Positions 1 to 7,651 of a stretch of DNA of 16,148 bases are shown in pieces (the stretch's first letter is position 1; each line of letters starts with the position of its first letter). The DNA is from Avisuccinivibrio_A sp964651505. GTDB taxonomy: Bacteria; Pseudomonadota; Gammaproteobacteria; Enterobacterales; Succinivibrionaceae. The stretch spans positions 1 through 16,148 of the forward strand of contig CAZYXT010000056.1 in the NCBI GenBank assembly GCA_964651505.1. Reading direction: 5' to 3'. A model generated the notes under the pieces. That model did not search any database, had not been told where the DNA came from, and saw only the letters and a program-made list of their open reading frames with translations. Position numbers and translations under genes: made by a program.

Positions 1-1776
1 CCTGAGCATATACGCAAAGTTCCTCGGCCTAAGAATACGGTGGTAATGGAAAACAAGAAGGCGTCAGGCCCTAAGCGCTATTGTGTTCGTGCCAAATGCA
101 TGCGCATGGGCAAAGACGGCAAAATGCACCGTGTTAACGGCAATGTGATTGGCTATATAACCGGCGGGCGCTATGTGGAGGCTTCCAAAGAGCACACCGG
201 TCTTTGCGGCCCTGACTATAAGTCCTATGGCGCATGCGCCTTTGCCATGAAGTTTATAGAAGACATTCAGCAGGATTTAGAGGCTGTATTCCCCATCGAT
301 GAGGTGTACAAGATCTTGTCGGCGGCAATCCTGCGCATCATCAGACCGGGCAGACCGGCTGTGAGCTACAAGTCCCTTTATCAGTCATGTTTTGTCTCAG
401 AGTACTTTAAAGGCGCCGCCTTAAGCAAGAACACCATCGGGCAGCTGCAGACAGCTCTAGGCATGGACTTTACCCGCCGTCAGCAGTTTTTTGCCCTCAG
501 GGTCGGACGTCTGCAGGAGAGTCATCATATTGCTATCGACGGCACCCTCAAAAAGAACGAAAGCGTCATTAACGATCTTAGCTCCTATTCTCATAAGGCC
601 CGTCTGAGAGGATACAAAGACATCAGTGTGATTTATGCCTATGATATCGAGCTAAGAGAGCCGCTGTGTGCCGAAGTTTTTCCGGGCAATCATAATGACA
701 CATCCGCCTTTGCCGACTTTGTTGCCCGCAATAATCTTGAAAAAGGGATCATTGTGGCAGACAAAGCCTTTACCCCCGAGAAAATCCGTGCACAATGCCG
801 GTCCTGCCCGGATCTGCACTATATCCTTCCGCTTAGACGCAACAACGCCAAAATAGAGCAATATCGTCTGCTTGAGTTTGACGGCGTTGAAAAGTCCGTG
901 GAGGACGGCATCTTATACAAGAAAGTCAAAGTCTCAGACAATCTGTTTTTATACTCTTTTTTAGATCCCCATCGTCATAACAAGGAGTTTTACACATACA
1001 TCAAAGGCCTCAAGAACAACCCCTCACAGCTGTCCTCCTATGAGCATAAGAAAGATCTGTTTGGTGTCATTGTCTTTCAGTCTGATTTGGATCTAGAGCC
1101 TAAAACCGTCTGCCTCAACTATGTTGACAGATGGGTCATAGGGCTCCTATACGACCATTACAAAAACGATTTGTGTCTTGATGACACCAAGGTTCACTCC
1201 AATTATGCTGTGGAGGGCAGTGAGTTTATCAACTTCATTGCCACTCTTATCTCAGCGCGCATGTTAAGCTGTGCCGAACAGGCCGGGGTACTTGATAAGA
1301 TGACCTGGGGAGAGCTGATTGACAAACTCAACAGTGCCTGGCGTTTTATAGGCTCCCGGGAGCTTCCTGCACGTGATGATGCCGACTGGAAGGATGTCAA
1401 CAATAATGTGCTTGATATCATGCAGAGACTTGGCCTGTGCCGCGAAGCTCAGTTCACCAACCCCGACGGGGTTGCTCCTTTAAAACGCGGGCGCAAACCT
1501 CGCAATACAGAGCACAAGCAAGAAGCTGACAGCAAAGCGGGATCTGACATGGATATGCCAAGACGCCCCCGCGGCCGGCCGCGCATCCATCCTCTGCCCG
1601 ATCCAAATGCTCCCAAACGTCCTCGGGGCAGACCGGCTAAGCCCAAAACGGAGCCCCCTCAGCCAAAACGTCGCCCCGGCAGGCCGCGTACACGACCGCT
1701 GCCAGATCCAAATGCACCTAAGAGACCGCGCGGCAGACCAAGGAAAAAACCATTGCCTCAAGCTGTCTCAATATAG
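1..1776 (+). CDS. IS4/IS1634-type DDE transposase, N-terminus beyond the left edge
   Basis: The frame is open from base 1. A GTG at 40 is the first possible start inside the window, but upstream codons (PEHIRKVPRPKN) look like real protein, so the gene probably begins outside; it is therefore given as partial. The fold fits a cut-and-paste DDE transposase: first Asp in HHIAIDGT (codon 538-540), second Asp in GIIVADKAF (760-762), then a block with the IS4 spacing Y-2-R-3-x-6-K (YVDRWVI...HYK). At x, where the family has the catalytic Glu, codon 1141-1143 is GGG (Gly), one base from GAG. The last ~95 residues are basic and Pro-rich with four GRP cores resembling AT-hooks, two in a near-identical PDPNAPKRPRGRP repeat. 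No frameshift or stop is seen. The family call is firm; whether it can still transpose is doubtful. Confidence 0.88.
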   Translation, partial: PEHIRKVPRPKNTVVMENKKASGPKRYCVRAKCMRMGKDGKMHRVNGNVIGYITGGRYVEASKEHTGLCGPDYKSYGACAFAMKFIEDIQQDLEAVFPIDEVYKILSAAILRIIRPGRPAVSYKSLYQSCFVSEYFKGAALSKNTIGQLQTALGMDFTRRQQFFALRVGRLQESHHIAIDGTLKKNESVINDLSSYSHKARLRGYKDISVIYAYDIELREPLCAEVFPGNHNDTSAFADFVARNNLEKGIIVADKAFTPEKIRAQCRSCPDLHYILPLRRNNAKIEQYRLLEFDGVEKSVEDGILYKKVKVSDNLFLYSFLDPHRHNKEFYTYIKGLKNNPSQLSSYEHKKDLFGVIVFQSDLDLEPKTVCLNYVDRWVIGLLYDHYKNDLCLDDTKVHSNYAVEGSEFINFIATLISARMLSCAEQAGVLDKMTWGELIDKLNSAWRFIGSRELPARDDADWKDVNNNVLDIMQRLGLCREAQFTNPDGVAPLKRGRKPRNTEHKQEADSKAGSDMDMPRRPRGRPRIHPLPDPNAPKRPRGRPAKPKTEPPQPKRRPGRPRTRPLPDPNAPKRPRGRPRKKPLPQAVSI

Positions 1777-1914
1777 AACGCAAGGCTCGGATGAGCTCTG
1801 AACCCTCAGGCTAAAAATCACCACAAATGTCCTGAAAACACCGAAAATTTAGGTACTGCTTTTTGGGAAATCTATAATTAAAAATCAAAAAATACATAAA
1901 GATCACGTTAGTGT

Positions 1915-1946
1915 TTGACAAAAGTTGCTTTTTATAGTTTTATATA
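1915..1946 (+). promoter_or_regulatory. Predicted sigma70 promoter for the metQ operon
   Basis: A perfect TTGACA -35 box lies at 1915-1920. An A/T-rich -10 follows at about 18-20 bp (TTTATA at 1939-1944 or TATATA at 1941-1946). It is the only good promoter match between the transposase and metQ. If it is used, transcription starts near 1953 and leaves a leader of about 250 nt. The -35 is seen directly; the exact -10 is uncertain. Confidence 0.5.
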
Positions 1947-2090
1947 AGACATGCGGTGTTTGCAGTTTGCGACACCATGGTTTAACAACCCCTTAAGGGG
2001 CACAACAGCGGAGGGCATATGGAGCATAATCGTCATGCATTCAGCACTGCCCGCATTGTGTCCTCGCTTCATGCTTACTCTTCAATGTCC

Positions 2091-2128
2091 ATGCGAATGC
2101 CTTTGGCATAGCATACGGATCCTTTTTT
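2091..2128 (+). promoter_or_regulatory. Hairpin plus T-run in the metQ leader, attenuator-like
   Basis: ATGC (2091-2094) pairs with GCAT (2111-2114), and inside it ATGCC (2097-2101) pairs with GGCAT (2105-2109) across a TTT loop. Six T lie at 2123-2128. The eight-base gap before the T-run is longer than a standard intrinsic terminator allows, so it may be an attenuator element or chance. I do not recognise a known riboswitch core, and no AGACGTCT-type MetJ boxes were seen. Confidence 0.3.
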
Positions 2129-2203
2129 CAGCCTTCAAAGGCTTAGCGTCAACTTAAGATCCCTTGGGATCGCTTTGTGTAAATTGTGTAAACGGAGCAT
2201 TTT

Positions 2204-3055
2204 ATGTCCCTGAAAAGCACTCTTGCCTGCGTTTTGTGCGCAGTGTTAACCCTAACCGCTTGCGGCGACGATGAAAAACAATCAAAAAGCGCCGCTTCCG
2301 CCAATCTAGGACCTACGGTCATAAAAGTGGGCGTCTGCCCGGGCCCTTACGGCTCCATGGTGCAAAACGTCATCGCCCCCATCTTAAAGGAACAAGGCTA
2401 TGAGATAACCGTGGTCGAATTTACCGATTATGTGCAGCCTGATCTGGCTTTGGAAAGCGGGAGCATCGATGCCAATCTGATGCAGCATCAAAGCTATCTT
2501 GAGGGCATGGTGCAAAACCAGGGTTTGAAGATTGAGGCCGTAACCTCGGTGCCTACCTTGGGCATGGGCCTGTTTTCGCAGAGCGTGACCGATCTTGATT
2601 CCATTCCCCGCGGTGCCAAGGCTGCCATTCCCAATGATGCGGTGAACCTGGCGCGCACGTTGCGTTTTTGCCGCGATATCGGGCTTATCACTTTAAAAGA
2701 TCAAAAAGACGAACAAAAAGCTTCCTTGTCGGATATTGGCGACAATCCTTACGAGATTGAGTTTACCGCCTTGGAGGCTGCGCAGGTGCCCCGCACTTTG
2801 GACAGCGTCGATCTGGCCTTTGTCCCGGGCAACTATGCTTATGCGGCCAAGCTTGATTTTGACAAGGCCCTGGCGGTTGAAGATGTGGCCGAGAACATCA
2901 AAAACGTGGTGGCCGTAAAGCTTGGCGATGAAAAGCTGCATGATTTGTTCTTCAAAGCCGTGCGCTCAAAAGCTTTCAAAGATGCCATCGACAACTCCCC
3001 GGAGTTTAGAAGCTTTCCGCGTCCTTACTGGTGGAATGAGGCAGACCATGATTGA
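2204..3055 (+). CDS. metQ: MetQ/NlpA methionine-binding lipoprotein of an ABC importer
   Basis: This is the substrate-binding component of the MetNIQ importer, anchored by lipid on the periplasmic face of the inner membrane. Its 283 residues open with a signal peptide and a lipobox LTAC with Cys20. The body follows the NlpA/MetQ pattern: IKVGVCPGPYG, VEFTDYVQPDLAL, SIDANLMQHQSYL, AAIPNDAVNLARTL and ALEAAQVPRTL. The ATG at 2204 has a GGAG ribosome site six bases upstream. The stop overlaps the metN start by 8 nt (ATGATTGA), which suggests translational coupling. It is the first gene of the five-gene operon. Family membership is secure. Specificity for L- or D-methionine is the family norm but cannot be proved here, since NlpA paralogues bind other small amino acids or dipeptides. 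Confidence 0.93.
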   Translation: MSLKSTLACVLCAVLTLTACGDDEKQSKSAASANLGPTVIKVGVCPGPYGSMVQNVIAPILKEQGYEITVVEFTDYVQPDLALESGSIDANLMQHQSYLEGMVQNQGLKIEAVTSVPTLGMGLFSQSVTDLDSIPRGAKAAIPNDAVNLARTLRFCRDIGLITLKDQKDEQKASLSDIGDNPYEIEFTALEAAQVPRTLDSVDLAFVPGNYAYAAKLDFDKALAVEDVAENIKNVVAVKLGDEKLHDLFFKAVRSKAFKDAIDNSPEFRSFPRPYWWNEADHD

Positions 3056-4064
3056 GTTTGATAAGGTAAGCGTAACCTTCGGGAAGGGGCAAAGCGTCTT
3101 TAAAGCCGTCGATGAGGTCAGCCTTAAGATTGAAAAGGGTGATTTTTACGGCATCATCGGCCGCTCGGGGGCGGGCAAATCCACCCTGGTGCGCACGGTC
3201 AACCTGCTGCAAAAACCCACTTCGGGCAGAGTGCTGATTGAAGGGCGCAGCATCAATGATCTTAAGGGCAAAGAGCTTAATGCCCTGCGCCTTAAGATTG
3301 GCATGATCTTTCAGCACTTTAATCTCATCAAAAACGCCACCGTCCTTGACAACGTGGCCTTTAATCTCAAAGCCGCAGGGTGCCCCAAGGACAAAATAGC
3401 CTCCAAGGCAGGCGATCTGCTCTCAACGGTGGGACTGTCAGATAAGGCATCTCTTTACCCCTCATCCTTGTCAGGCGGGCAAAAGCAAAGAGCCGCCATT
3501 GCCAGGGCTTTGGCCAATGATCCTGAGATCTTGTTGTGCGATGAGGCCACCTCGGCCTTGGATCCCGATACCACGCGCGAGATCGTGGCTTTGTTAAAGA
3601 AAATAAAACAAGAGCGGCAATTGACGGTGCTCTTCATCACCCATCAGATGGAGGTTGCAAAGCAGCTTTTCTCCAAAATTGCCTTGATGGAGCACGGACG
3701 CATCGCAGAAAGCGGCAGCACCTATGAGATCTTCGCGCGCCCCTCCTCGGATCTGGGGCGGGCCCTGTCGCGCAAGAGCCTCGAGCATGAGCTGCCCCCT
3801 GATCTGTTAAAGCACGAAAAAGATCTCTATGCGGTCACCTATAAAGAGCACAGCGCCTACGACAGCGTGATGGCGCAGGTCATAAAGCAGTTTGACTGCG
3901 ACATCAGCATTTTGGGCGGGGCCATCGAATACATCGAGGGCAAGCCTTTGGGGCACCTTATCATCAGCATTCGCCGCCATGCAGATCGCCTCCAAGAGAT
4001 CTTATCTTTCTTGCAGGAGCGGGCCTATGTCGAGCCCATCAACGGGGAGTGTCAAAATGTTTGA
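3048..4064 (+). CDS. metN: MetN methionine ABC transporter ATP-binding protein
   Basis: This is the ATPase of the MetNIQ importer, 338 residues from the ATG at 3048. Walker A GRSGAGKS is at residues 38-45, Q-loop Gln89, signature LSGGQ at 141-145, Walker B ILLCDE at 161-166 and the switch His199 in ITHQ. The extra ~80 C-terminal residues (about 260-338) match the NIL/ACT-like domain by which MetN is inhibited when cytoplasmic methionine is high. The frame stays open upstream to 2922, but the ATG at 3048 matches the family N-terminus (MIEFDKVSVTF) and overlaps the metQ end by 8 nt. The stop again overlaps metI by 8 nt (ATGTTTGA). The identical overlaps imply coupled synthesis of the three subunits. 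Confidence 0.95.
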   Translation: MIEFDKVSVTFGKGQSVFKAVDEVSLKIEKGDFYGIIGRSGAGKSTLVRTVNLLQKPTSGRVLIEGRSINDLKGKELNALRLKIGMIFQHFNLIKNATVLDNVAFNLKAAGCPKDKIASKAGDLLSTVGLSDKASLYPSSLSGGQKQRAAIARALANDPEILLCDEATSALDPDTTREIVALLKKIKQERQLTVLFITHQMEVAKQLFSKIALMEHGRIAESGSTYEIFARPSSDLGRALSRKSLEHELPPDLLKHEKDLYAVTYKEHSAYDSVMAQVIKQFDCDISILGGAIEYIEGKPLGHLIISIRRHADRLQEILSFLQERAYVEPINGECQNV

Positions 4065-4722
4065 AGATACTTTGGAAATTATCGGGCGCGAGCTGCCCAA
4101 GGCCTTGGCAGAAAGCGGCATCATGCTTGGGATCTCCTTGTTTTGCTGTGCCGTGTTCGGCCTTTTTATCGGGTTTTATCTGTACCTCACCTCCAAAGAG
4201 GAGTTTTTAAAAAGCCCCAAGGCCAATGCGGTGACAGGCTATATCGTCAATGCCGTGCGCTCCATCCCCTTTATCATTTTGGTGGTGTTCACGCTGCCTT
4301 TGACCTTTTTCATCACCGGCACCAAGATAGGTCCCGTGGCGGCGGCCGTGCCCTTGTCAATCTGCGCGGTGGCCTTTTACGCAAGGCTTGTGGAGAACGC
4401 CCTGCGCGAGATTGACCCCGGGGTAATAGAGGCCTCTTTGGCCTCGGGGGCTGACAAGTTTCTCATCATCAAGGATGTCCTCTTGGTGGAGGCGGCCCCG
4501 GGATTGGTGCGAGGCTTTACCGTAACCTTTATAAGCTTAATAGGTTTTTCTGCCATGTCGGGCATGGTCGGAGGCGGCGGCATCGGCAATATTGCCATTC
4601 AGTACGGTTACTACCGCTACGAGACCGGGGTGATGATCTTTACCATCGTGTTTTTGGTGCTCATGGTGCAAATCGTGCAGTGGGGCGGGGATTTTATTGC
4701 CAAAAAGTTAAGTCATGCATAG
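4057..4722 (+). CDS. metI: MetI methionine ABC transporter permease
   Basis: This is the membrane subunit of MetNIQ, 221 residues, close to the usual ~217. About five hydrophobic helices are visible, beginning with SGIMLGISLFCCAVFGLFIG and ending with VMIFTIVFLVLMVQIVQ. The EAA loop that docks on MetN is at about residues 120-140 (EASLASGADKFLIIKDVLL). The glycine-rich segment GMVGGGGIGN is typical of MetI. The start at 4057 is fixed by the 8-nt overlap with metN and by the family N-terminus; in-frame codons upstream belong to the metN region. The TAG stop overlaps the AGGAG ribosome site of the next gene, so the dehydrogenase is most likely on the same transcript. Confidence 0.95.
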   Translation: MFEDTLEIIGRELPKALAESGIMLGISLFCCAVFGLFIGFYLYLTSKEEFLKSPKANAVTGYIVNAVRSIPFIILVVFTLPLTFFITGTKIGPVAAAVPLSICAVAFYARLVENALREIDPGVIEASLASGADKFLIIKDVLLVEAAPGLVRGFTVTFISLIGFSAMSGMVGGGGIGNIAIQYGYYRYETGVMIFTIVFLVLMVQIVQWGGDFIAKKLSHA

Positions 4723-4731
4723 GAGCTGCAA

Positions 4732-6108
4732 ATGTTAAGCGCACAATTAAAGCAAAAATTGCAAGAGGCAATCGCAGGGCGGGTCATCTTCGATGAAGAC
4801 ATCGACAAAAAGGATTTGAGCGATTTTGTGGGAGCGGATGCAGGATGGGCCGACGCCTGCGTGAAAGCCTCCTGCCGCGACGATGTGGCAGCTGCGGTCA
4901 AGTTTGCAAGGGCCCATGATCTTGGCATCGTGATCCGCGCTGCCGGCACCAATTTGGTGGGCAATACCATACCCAACGGCGGCTTGGTTTTGGATGTGAG
5001 CGGACTTGACAAGATCTTGGAGCTTGACAAGAAGAACAACACCATCTTGGTCGAGCCCGGGGTGAAGCTATGCGATCTGCAACAATACGTCGAATCCCAA
5101 GGCTTGTTCTATCCGCCCGATCCTGCCGAAAAGAACGCCTCCATCGGCGGCAACATCGCCACCAATGCAGGCGGCATGCGCGCCATCAAATACGGGGTGA
5201 CGCGCGATTATGTGCTGGGCTTGGAAGTGGTCGATTGCAACGGCAATGTATTGACATTGGGGTCCAAGAACTTAAAAGATGCCACGGGGCTTGCCTTAAA
5301 GCAGCTTTTGATAGGCTCTGAGGGCACCTTGGGGGTCATCACCAAGTGCCTGTTGCGCCTGATTGCCAAGCCTGAGGCCGTAAGTCACGCCCTGGTTGGC
5401 TTTGAGAGTTTGCAACAGGCCATCGGAGCCGTGCAGATCCTGCGCAAGAGCAATTTGCAGCCCACGGCTGTTGAGTTTGTCGAAAAGAAGGTCATTGCCA
5501 TCGGCGAAGACTTTGTCAAAGAAGAGTTTCCGCTGCCTGCTGCAAGAGCCTATCTCATCGTAAGTTTTGACGGCAAAAAAAGCGAGCTTGGGGACAAGCT
5601 TCAAAAATGCTCCGAGCTTTTGATTGAGTATGGGGCGACGGACTTTTTGTCGCTTGAAGATGAGACGATTGCCGACAAAGTGTGGAGGATCAGGGCGGCT
5701 TTGGCGCGCGCCGTGCAGGCCTCGGGGATCTGGGAGCCTGTGGACACGGTGGTGCCCTTGGAGCACATTGCAGATTTTGTGCAGTTTATTGATGATTTAA
5801 GTTGCAAGCGCAAGATCAGGATCTTGCCTTTCGGGCATGCAGGAGACGGCAATGTGCATCTTTGCATCTTAAAAGACGATCTGCCGCAAGATAAGTGGCC
5901 TCAAGTGCTCGATGAGATCTTAGATGCCCTCTACGATGAGGTCTATGCCCTGCACGGGCTGACGGCTGCCGAGCACGGCATAGGCAGGCACAAGCGCCGC
6001 TACTTTTTAAAGCATGCCGATCCCAATGCCCTTGAGCTGATGCGCAAGGTCAAGCATGCCTTTGACCCTTGCAACCTCTTTAACCGCGGCTGCAGCTACA
6101 ACTTATAA
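4732..6108 (+). CDS. GlcD-like FAD-linked D-2-hydroxyacid dehydrogenase/oxidase
   Basis: A flavoprotein of 458 residues in the glycolate oxidase GlcD/D-lactate dehydrogenase family, which oxidises 2-hydroxy acids to 2-oxo acids and passes the electrons to another carrier. The N-terminal FAD (PCMH-type) domain spans about residues 40-215, with VIRAAGTNLVG (68-77), VEPGVKL, PPDPAEKNASIGGNIATNAGG (around 128-148) and IGSEGTLGVIT (194-204). The C-terminal FAD-oxidase domain has FGHAGDGNVH (367-376) and EHGIGRHKRRYF (414-425), whose His and Glu residues usually bind the metal and substrate. The start has AGGAG six bases upstream, 9 nt after metI. No FeS domain is fused. Substrate is unknown. Lying between a methionine importer and an aminotransferase, it may act on 2-hydroxy-4-methylthiobutanoate or a related hydroxy acid; D-lactate and 2-hydroxyglutarate are alternatives. 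Confidence 0.88.
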   Translation: MLSAQLKQKLQEAIAGRVIFDEDIDKKDLSDFVGADAGWADACVKASCRDDVAAAVKFARAHDLGIVIRAAGTNLVGNTIPNGGLVLDVSGLDKILELDKKNNTILVEPGVKLCDLQQYVESQGLFYPPDPAEKNASIGGNIATNAGGMRAIKYGVTRDYVLGLEVVDCNGNVLTLGSKNLKDATGLALKQLLIGSEGTLGVITKCLLRLIAKPEAVSHALVGFESLQQAIGAVQILRKSNLQPTAVEFVEKKVIAIGEDFVKEEFPLPAARAYLIVSFDGKKSELGDKLQKCSELLIEYGATDFLSLEDETIADKVWRIRAALARAVQASGIWEPVDTVVPLEHIADFVQFIDDLSCKRKIRILPFGHAGDGNVHLCILKDDLPQDKWPQVLDEILDALYDEVYALHGLTAAEHGIGRHKRRYFLKHADPNALELMRKVKHAFDPCNLFNRGCSYNL

Positions 6109-6119
6109 AAGGAGACAAC

Positions 6120-7277
6120 ATGAAAAGCGCTTTGCGTACCGCCACCTTCACAGATTCGGTGATCCGCCGCATGACCAGGGTTTGTGCCCGTTACGATGCG
6201 GTCAACCTCTCGCAGGGGTTTCCCGATTTCCCGCCTCCTGCGGCTCTTACCTCGCGCCTTCGGGAGATTGCCGTTGACGGTCCCCATCAGTATGCCGTAA
6301 CCTGGGGCGCGCCCAATTTGCGAATGGCTTTGGCAGACAAGATAGAGCATTTTAGCCGCGCCAAAGTCGACCCCGACTCAGAGCTCGTCATAACCTGCGG
6401 CTCCACCGAGGCGATGATGGCCGCGGTACTCTCGGTGGTGAACCCCTGCGACAAGGTTGCCATCTTTTCGCCTTTTTATGAAAACTACGGGGCCGACGCG
6501 GTATTGTGCGATGCGGTGCCCGTGTATATCCCGCTGGTGCCTCCCGCGTTTAGTTTTGATGAAAAGCTTTTGGAGAAGGCTTTTGAGGACGGGGCGCGGG
6601 CTTTGATCCTGTGCAATCCTTCCAACCCCTGCGGCAAGGTCTTCACATACGAGGAGCTTGAAACCATTGCCCGCATAGTCAAAAAGCATGATGCCTTTGT
6701 CATCACCGATGAGGTTTACGAGCATATTGTCTACGAGCCTTATGAGCATGTGTATCTGCACACGCTGCCCGGGATGGCAGAGCGCACCTTGGTGTGCAAC
6801 TCCTTTTCCAAAACTTACTCCATCACAGGCTGGAGACTTGGGTACGTGCAGGGCCCCGCCCCCATCATCGAGACGGTGCGCAAGGTGCATGACTTTTTGA
6901 CCGTGGGCGCGGCCGCTCCCTTGCAGGAGGCAGTGATTGCAGGGCTTAAGCTTCCCGATGAGTACTATCAAAACTTAAAGCAAACTTATGCAAAAAAGCG
7001 CGAGCTCTTTTGCAACGGCTTGGAGGAGCTGGGGCTTGAGCACATCAGGCCGCAGGGAGCTTATTATGTGCTGGTTGATATCGGCAAGTTTGGCTATGAC
7101 AGCGATCTTAAGTTTTGCGAAGATCTTGCTGCAAAGGCGGGAGTGGGGGCGGTGCCGGGCTCAAGCTTCTTTAAGGAAGATGAAAACCGCTATATCCGCT
7201 TTCACTTTGCCAAAAAAGAGGAGACCTTGCAGGAGGCTTTGCGCCGCTTAAAACGCATCGATATTCTCAAAGCCTGA
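6120..7277 (+). CDS. PLP-dependent class I/II aminotransferase, methionine/kynurenine type
   Basis: A fold-type I aminotransferase of 385 residues, about the usual length. The Schiff-base lysine is Lys231 in SFSKTYSITGWRLGY. Other cofactor and substrate contacts are NPSNPCG (167-173), DEVYEH (197-202), Arg239 and the carboxylate-binding Arg360 in RYIRFHF. The opening NLSQGFPDFPPP (29-40) is typical of the branch holding methionine aminotransferase (YbdL/MtnE-like), kynurenine aminotransferase and some aspartate aminotransferases. The ATG is preceded by AAAGGAG, 11 nt after the dehydrogenase stop, and the gene closes the operon before an intrinsic terminator. Next to MetNIQ the likely role is interconversion of methionine with 4-methylthio-2-oxobutanoate. 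Enzyme class is secure; substrate is inferred from context. Confidence 0.9.
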   Translation: MKSALRTATFTDSVIRRMTRVCARYDAVNLSQGFPDFPPPAALTSRLREIAVDGPHQYAVTWGAPNLRMALADKIEHFSRAKVDPDSELVITCGSTEAMMAAVLSVVNPCDKVAIFSPFYENYGADAVLCDAVPVYIPLVPPAFSFDEKLLEKAFEDGARALILCNPSNPCGKVFTYEELETIARIVKKHDAFVITDEVYEHIVYEPYEHVYLHTLPGMAERTLVCNSFSKTYSITGWRLGYVQGPAPIIETVRKVHDFLTVGAAAPLQEAVIAGLKLPDEYYQNLKQTYAKKRELFCNGLEELGLEHIRPQGAYYVLVDIGKFGYDSDLKFCEDLAAKAGVGAVPGSSFFKEDENRYIRFHFAKKEETLQEALRRLKRIDILKA

Positions 7278-7283
7278 AATATT

Positions 7284-7305
7284 AAAGCCCTCTGCGAGGG
7301 CTTTT
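7284..7305 (+). terminator. Intrinsic terminator of the met operon
   Basis: AAAGCCCTC (7284-7292) pairs perfectly with GAGGGCTTT (7296-7304) over a TGC loop, ending in TTTT. It begins 7 nt after the aminotransferase stop and closes the five-gene unit. The A-run on the left arm means it could also act on minus-strand transcripts. Confidence 0.85.
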
Positions 7306-7353
7306 GCGATTTAGAGCATAAAGAAATAAGACTTAAGCCTATTGGCGGAAACT

Positions 7354-7373
7354 AAGCAAGAGTGCTCTTGCTT
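7354..7373. repeat. Perfect 9-bp inverted repeat, 2-nt spacer
   Basis: AAGCAAGAG (7354-7362) and CTCTTGCTT (7365-7373) are exact reverse complements separated by TG. As RNA it would be a nine-pair stem with too short a loop, opening at the tip. No T-run follows on either strand, so it is more like a protein-binding site than a terminator. Confidence 0.5.
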
Positions 7374-7604
7374 GATTGCCGACAGACAGCATGTTCAGGA
7401 TAACGCAAAATTATCTGGAAACAAATCCCAAATTTTATATTTATGACTTTGAGCACGGTTTATGCGACATTTTAGACTTAAGTTTGCGCGCTCTTTTAAA
7501 GCTGCGCCTCATAAAGGGCTTCTTTAAAGCTTAGGAATTGTAAATTTGCCTGAGGCAAAAAGCGGCAGGGGCAAGGCTTTAAAGGAGGGGAGGCAAATAA
7601 AGAA

Positions 7605-7651
7605 TGTCATAAAATCAAATATAGTTTGTCATGGCAATTACAGATTGTCAT
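7605..7651. repeat. Three direct TGTCAT repeats at about two-turn spacing
   Basis: TGTCAT occurs at 7605-7610, 7627-7632 and 7646-7651, with start-to-start distances of 22 and 19 bp. The last two copies extend to TTGTCAT. Spacing near two helical turns would put bound proteins on one face of the DNA. The binding factor, if any, is unknown. Confidence 0.35.

Larger units (their letters stand above)
1777..2203. other. Gene-free stretch: IS right flank, metQ promoter and long leader
   Basis: This 427-bp gap contains no convincing gene. The first ~90 bases should include the right end of the insertion sequence, but its terminal repeat cannot be set because the left end lies outside the window. 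An A/T-rich promoter follows at about 1915-1946, then a leader of about 250 nt that could form several hairpins: a GGTGT/ACACC stem (1955-1976), the self-complementary CCCCTTAAGGGG (1989-2000), a nine-pair stem (2091-2114) followed after eight bases by six T, AGCCTT/AAGGCT (2130-2143) and GATCCC/GGGATC (2158-2171). A 68-codon frame at 1951-2157 has no ribosome site and no protein-like composition. Confidence 0.6.

Noticed and set aside
1951..2157. 68-codon plus-strand frame before metQ
   Set aside because: No ribosome site, composition unlike a protein and overlap with the hairpins of the leader; a leader RNA explains it better.
1950..2203. SAM riboswitch or MetJ operator in front of metQ
   Set aside because: I could not find the conserved S-box core or AGACGTCT-like tandem boxes; only generic stems are visible.
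5296..5766. 156-codon minus-strand frame inside the dehydrogenase gene
   Set aside because: Shadow of a well-supported gene on the other strand; no motif or ribosome site.
7581..7610. Perfect AAAGGAGG ribosome site followed by ATG at 7604
   Set aside because: The frame stops after two codons (ATG TCA TAA) and no other start within range opens a longer frame.
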